DNA of 64,000 nt, from contig NZ_FRBX01000001.1 of NCBI RefSeq assembly GCF_900142715.1, positions 434,001 through 498,000 on the forward strand. Direction: 5' to 3'. Below, one piece after another: positions 63,379 to 64,000 of this stretch (its first letter is position 1; every line of letters begins with the position of its first letter). Under the pieces are notes generated by a model, which saw only the letters and a program-made list of their open reading frames with translations, did not search any database and was not told where the DNA came from. The stretch is from Flavobacterium pectinovorum (GTDB taxonomy: Bacteria; Bacteroidota; Bacteroidia; Flavobacteriales; Flavobacteriaceae). The position numbers were made by a program, and so were the translations under genes.

Positions 63379-63561
63379 ATGTTTTCAAGTAATTTGCTAA
63401 TTGGAATTTATGTATTGCTATTAATATTGAATGGATATTTTTGGTATAAATACAATCAACGTGCTACTTCAGATCAAAAAAAGAAAGAAGGCTGGAATAA
63501 TTATTACAGTCTTGCGACTGTATTTGTTTTAGTTTTGTTAGCTCAGAAACTAGGTCTTTAA
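63379..63561 (+). CDS. Small two-helix membrane protein
   Basis: This 60-residue protein has two hydrophobic helices (SNLLIGIYVLLLILNGYFWY and YSLATVFVLVLLAQKLGL) joined by a basic, polar loop. The short length, clean start and hydrophobic pattern support a real gene, but none of its function is known. Overlapping frames around 63143-63400 are not credible genes. Confidence 0.55.
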   Translation: MFSSNLLIGIYVLLLILNGYFWYKYNQRATSDQKKKEGWNNYYSLATVFVLVLLAQKLGL

Positions 63562-63588
63562 AGTAATAAAATATTTATTGAGATATAA

Positions 63589-63626
63589 AACCCGACATGA
63601 CATGTTTTTTAAAAACTTGTCGGGTT
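63589..63626 (+). terminator. Terminator hairpin downstream of the small membrane gene
   Basis: AACCCGACA and TGTCGGGTT (63589-63597 and 63618-63626) form a 9-bp stem. The loop contains a run of T and A. It separates this unit from the convergent DUF4268 gene. Confidence 0.65.
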
Positions 63627-63677
63627 AACTATATAAAAAACTTAGAAACTTAGCCTCTCAGAATCTCAGAACCTTCA

Positions 63678-64000
63678 TTAAGATATATCCTTTATAAACT
63701 CATCATACTCCAGATAAAACATTTCAAGAGCGTGCATGTTTTCAAAGAAGAAATCGAAAATAGCATCCCAATTATTGCGGTTGCTAAAACCAACACCTTG
63801 TTTTTCTACCCAAATTCGGCTAATGGTTTTACCGCTTTCAAGCGTATAGTTCTTTTCGAAAACCAGATTTTTTATAAATTCTTCTTCGAGAATATTTTTT
63901 AAAGCTTCTATTTTTTCGAAATAAGCAGTTCGTTTTTCATCGCTTCGCTGTTCAATATCAATTAAGACCTGTGCTTTTTTATTATCTACATAAAATTTAA
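63678..64000 (-). CDS. DUF4268-family protein, 3' end, partial
   Basis: The minus-strand frame is open from the window end to a stop at 63678-63680; the gene starts beyond 64000. The 107 visible residues read KFYVDNKKAQVLIDIEQRSD, then FEKIEALKNILEEEFIKNLV, TLESGKTISRIWVEKQGVGF and WDAIFDFFFENMHALEMFYL. This fits DUF4268, a domain found alone or in nuclease-like proteins of restriction context. Because no start codon is visible, the remaining domain content cannot be seen. Confidence 0.8.
   Translation of the reverse strand, partial: KFYVDNKKAQVLIDIEQRSDEKRTAYFEKIEALKNILEEEFIKNLVFEKNYTLESGKTISRIWVEKQGVGFSNRNNWDAIFDFFFENMHALEMFYLEYDEFIKDIS

Noticed and set aside
63143..63400. 85-codon frame overlapping two small genes
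   Set aside because: It overlaps the exported protein gene in another frame, and the signal peptide and composition support the other frame.

Overview
The window is a chromosomal segment of a Bacteroidota bacterium, most likely a Flavobacterium. The evidence is the high A+T content, promoters with the Bacteroidota -7 box TAnnTTTG, few Shine-Dalgarno sequences, a GldI gliding-motility lipoprotein, a type IX secretion (T9SS) sorting domain on a subtilase, GSII and GSIII glutamine synthetases side by side, and many small dispersed palindromes between genes. No rRNA, tRNA, CRISPR array, transposase or phage gene was recognised.

Layout. 1-1125 is the 3' end of an acyl-CoA mutase (IcmF type). 1318-4529 is a very A+T-rich two-gene operon. 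Its first protein is an HsdR-like nuclease fused to a degenerate adenine methylase and a target recognition domain. Its second is an unrecognised protein with a HEPN-type R-N-x3-H motif. It is followed by a terminator and a patch of palindromic repeats (4596-4856), and is the best candidate here for an undescribed defence system. 4882-5822 holds a small unknown gene and a leaderless XRE regulator. 5899-10076 holds four paralogous exported proteins in tandem and an AraC regulator; a 14-bp operator-like element sits at a fixed position before three of the paralogues and before araC. 10475-13004 carries an esterase, a lipoprotein and TerC. 13314-18897 carries the divergent GSII and GSIII genes, purM and a small conserved gene.

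19093-30219 is a mixed region: GNAT acetyltransferase, GH92 mannosidase, M61 peptidase, DUF2805, fatty-acid-hydroxylase family protein, GlsB-like protein, aquaporin, DoxX and a DMT transporter. 30430-34403 is a minus-strand run of a DHH phosphoesterase, gldI and two cyclophilin-FKBP fusion isomerases. 34817-37940 holds a ClC channel, RidA and the CbpM/CbpA co-chaperone pair. 38189-42132 holds exported proteins and pyruvate oxidase. 42500-48589 is guaA followed by two LysM proteins and OsmC. 48955-58884 holds NagB fused to a PIG-L deacetylase, DUF3820, pyrG-yidC, a MORN-repeat protein, DUF4956 and an exported dikinase-like protein. 59028-64000 holds mnmA, a T9SS subtilase, a nitronate monooxygenase, small unknown genes and the 3' end of a DUF4268 gene.

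Most of the window is core metabolism and envelope housekeeping: nucleotide synthesis (purM, guaA, pyrG), nitrogen assimilation (two glutamine synthetases), membrane biogenesis (yidC), envelope protein folding (GldI cluster) and amino-sugar use (nagB). The accessory-looking parts are the nuclease/HEPN operon with its repeats, the exported-paralogue array with its regulator, and the intergenic palindromes. Several starts were moved downstream because the predicted -7 box lies inside or after the longest open frame.
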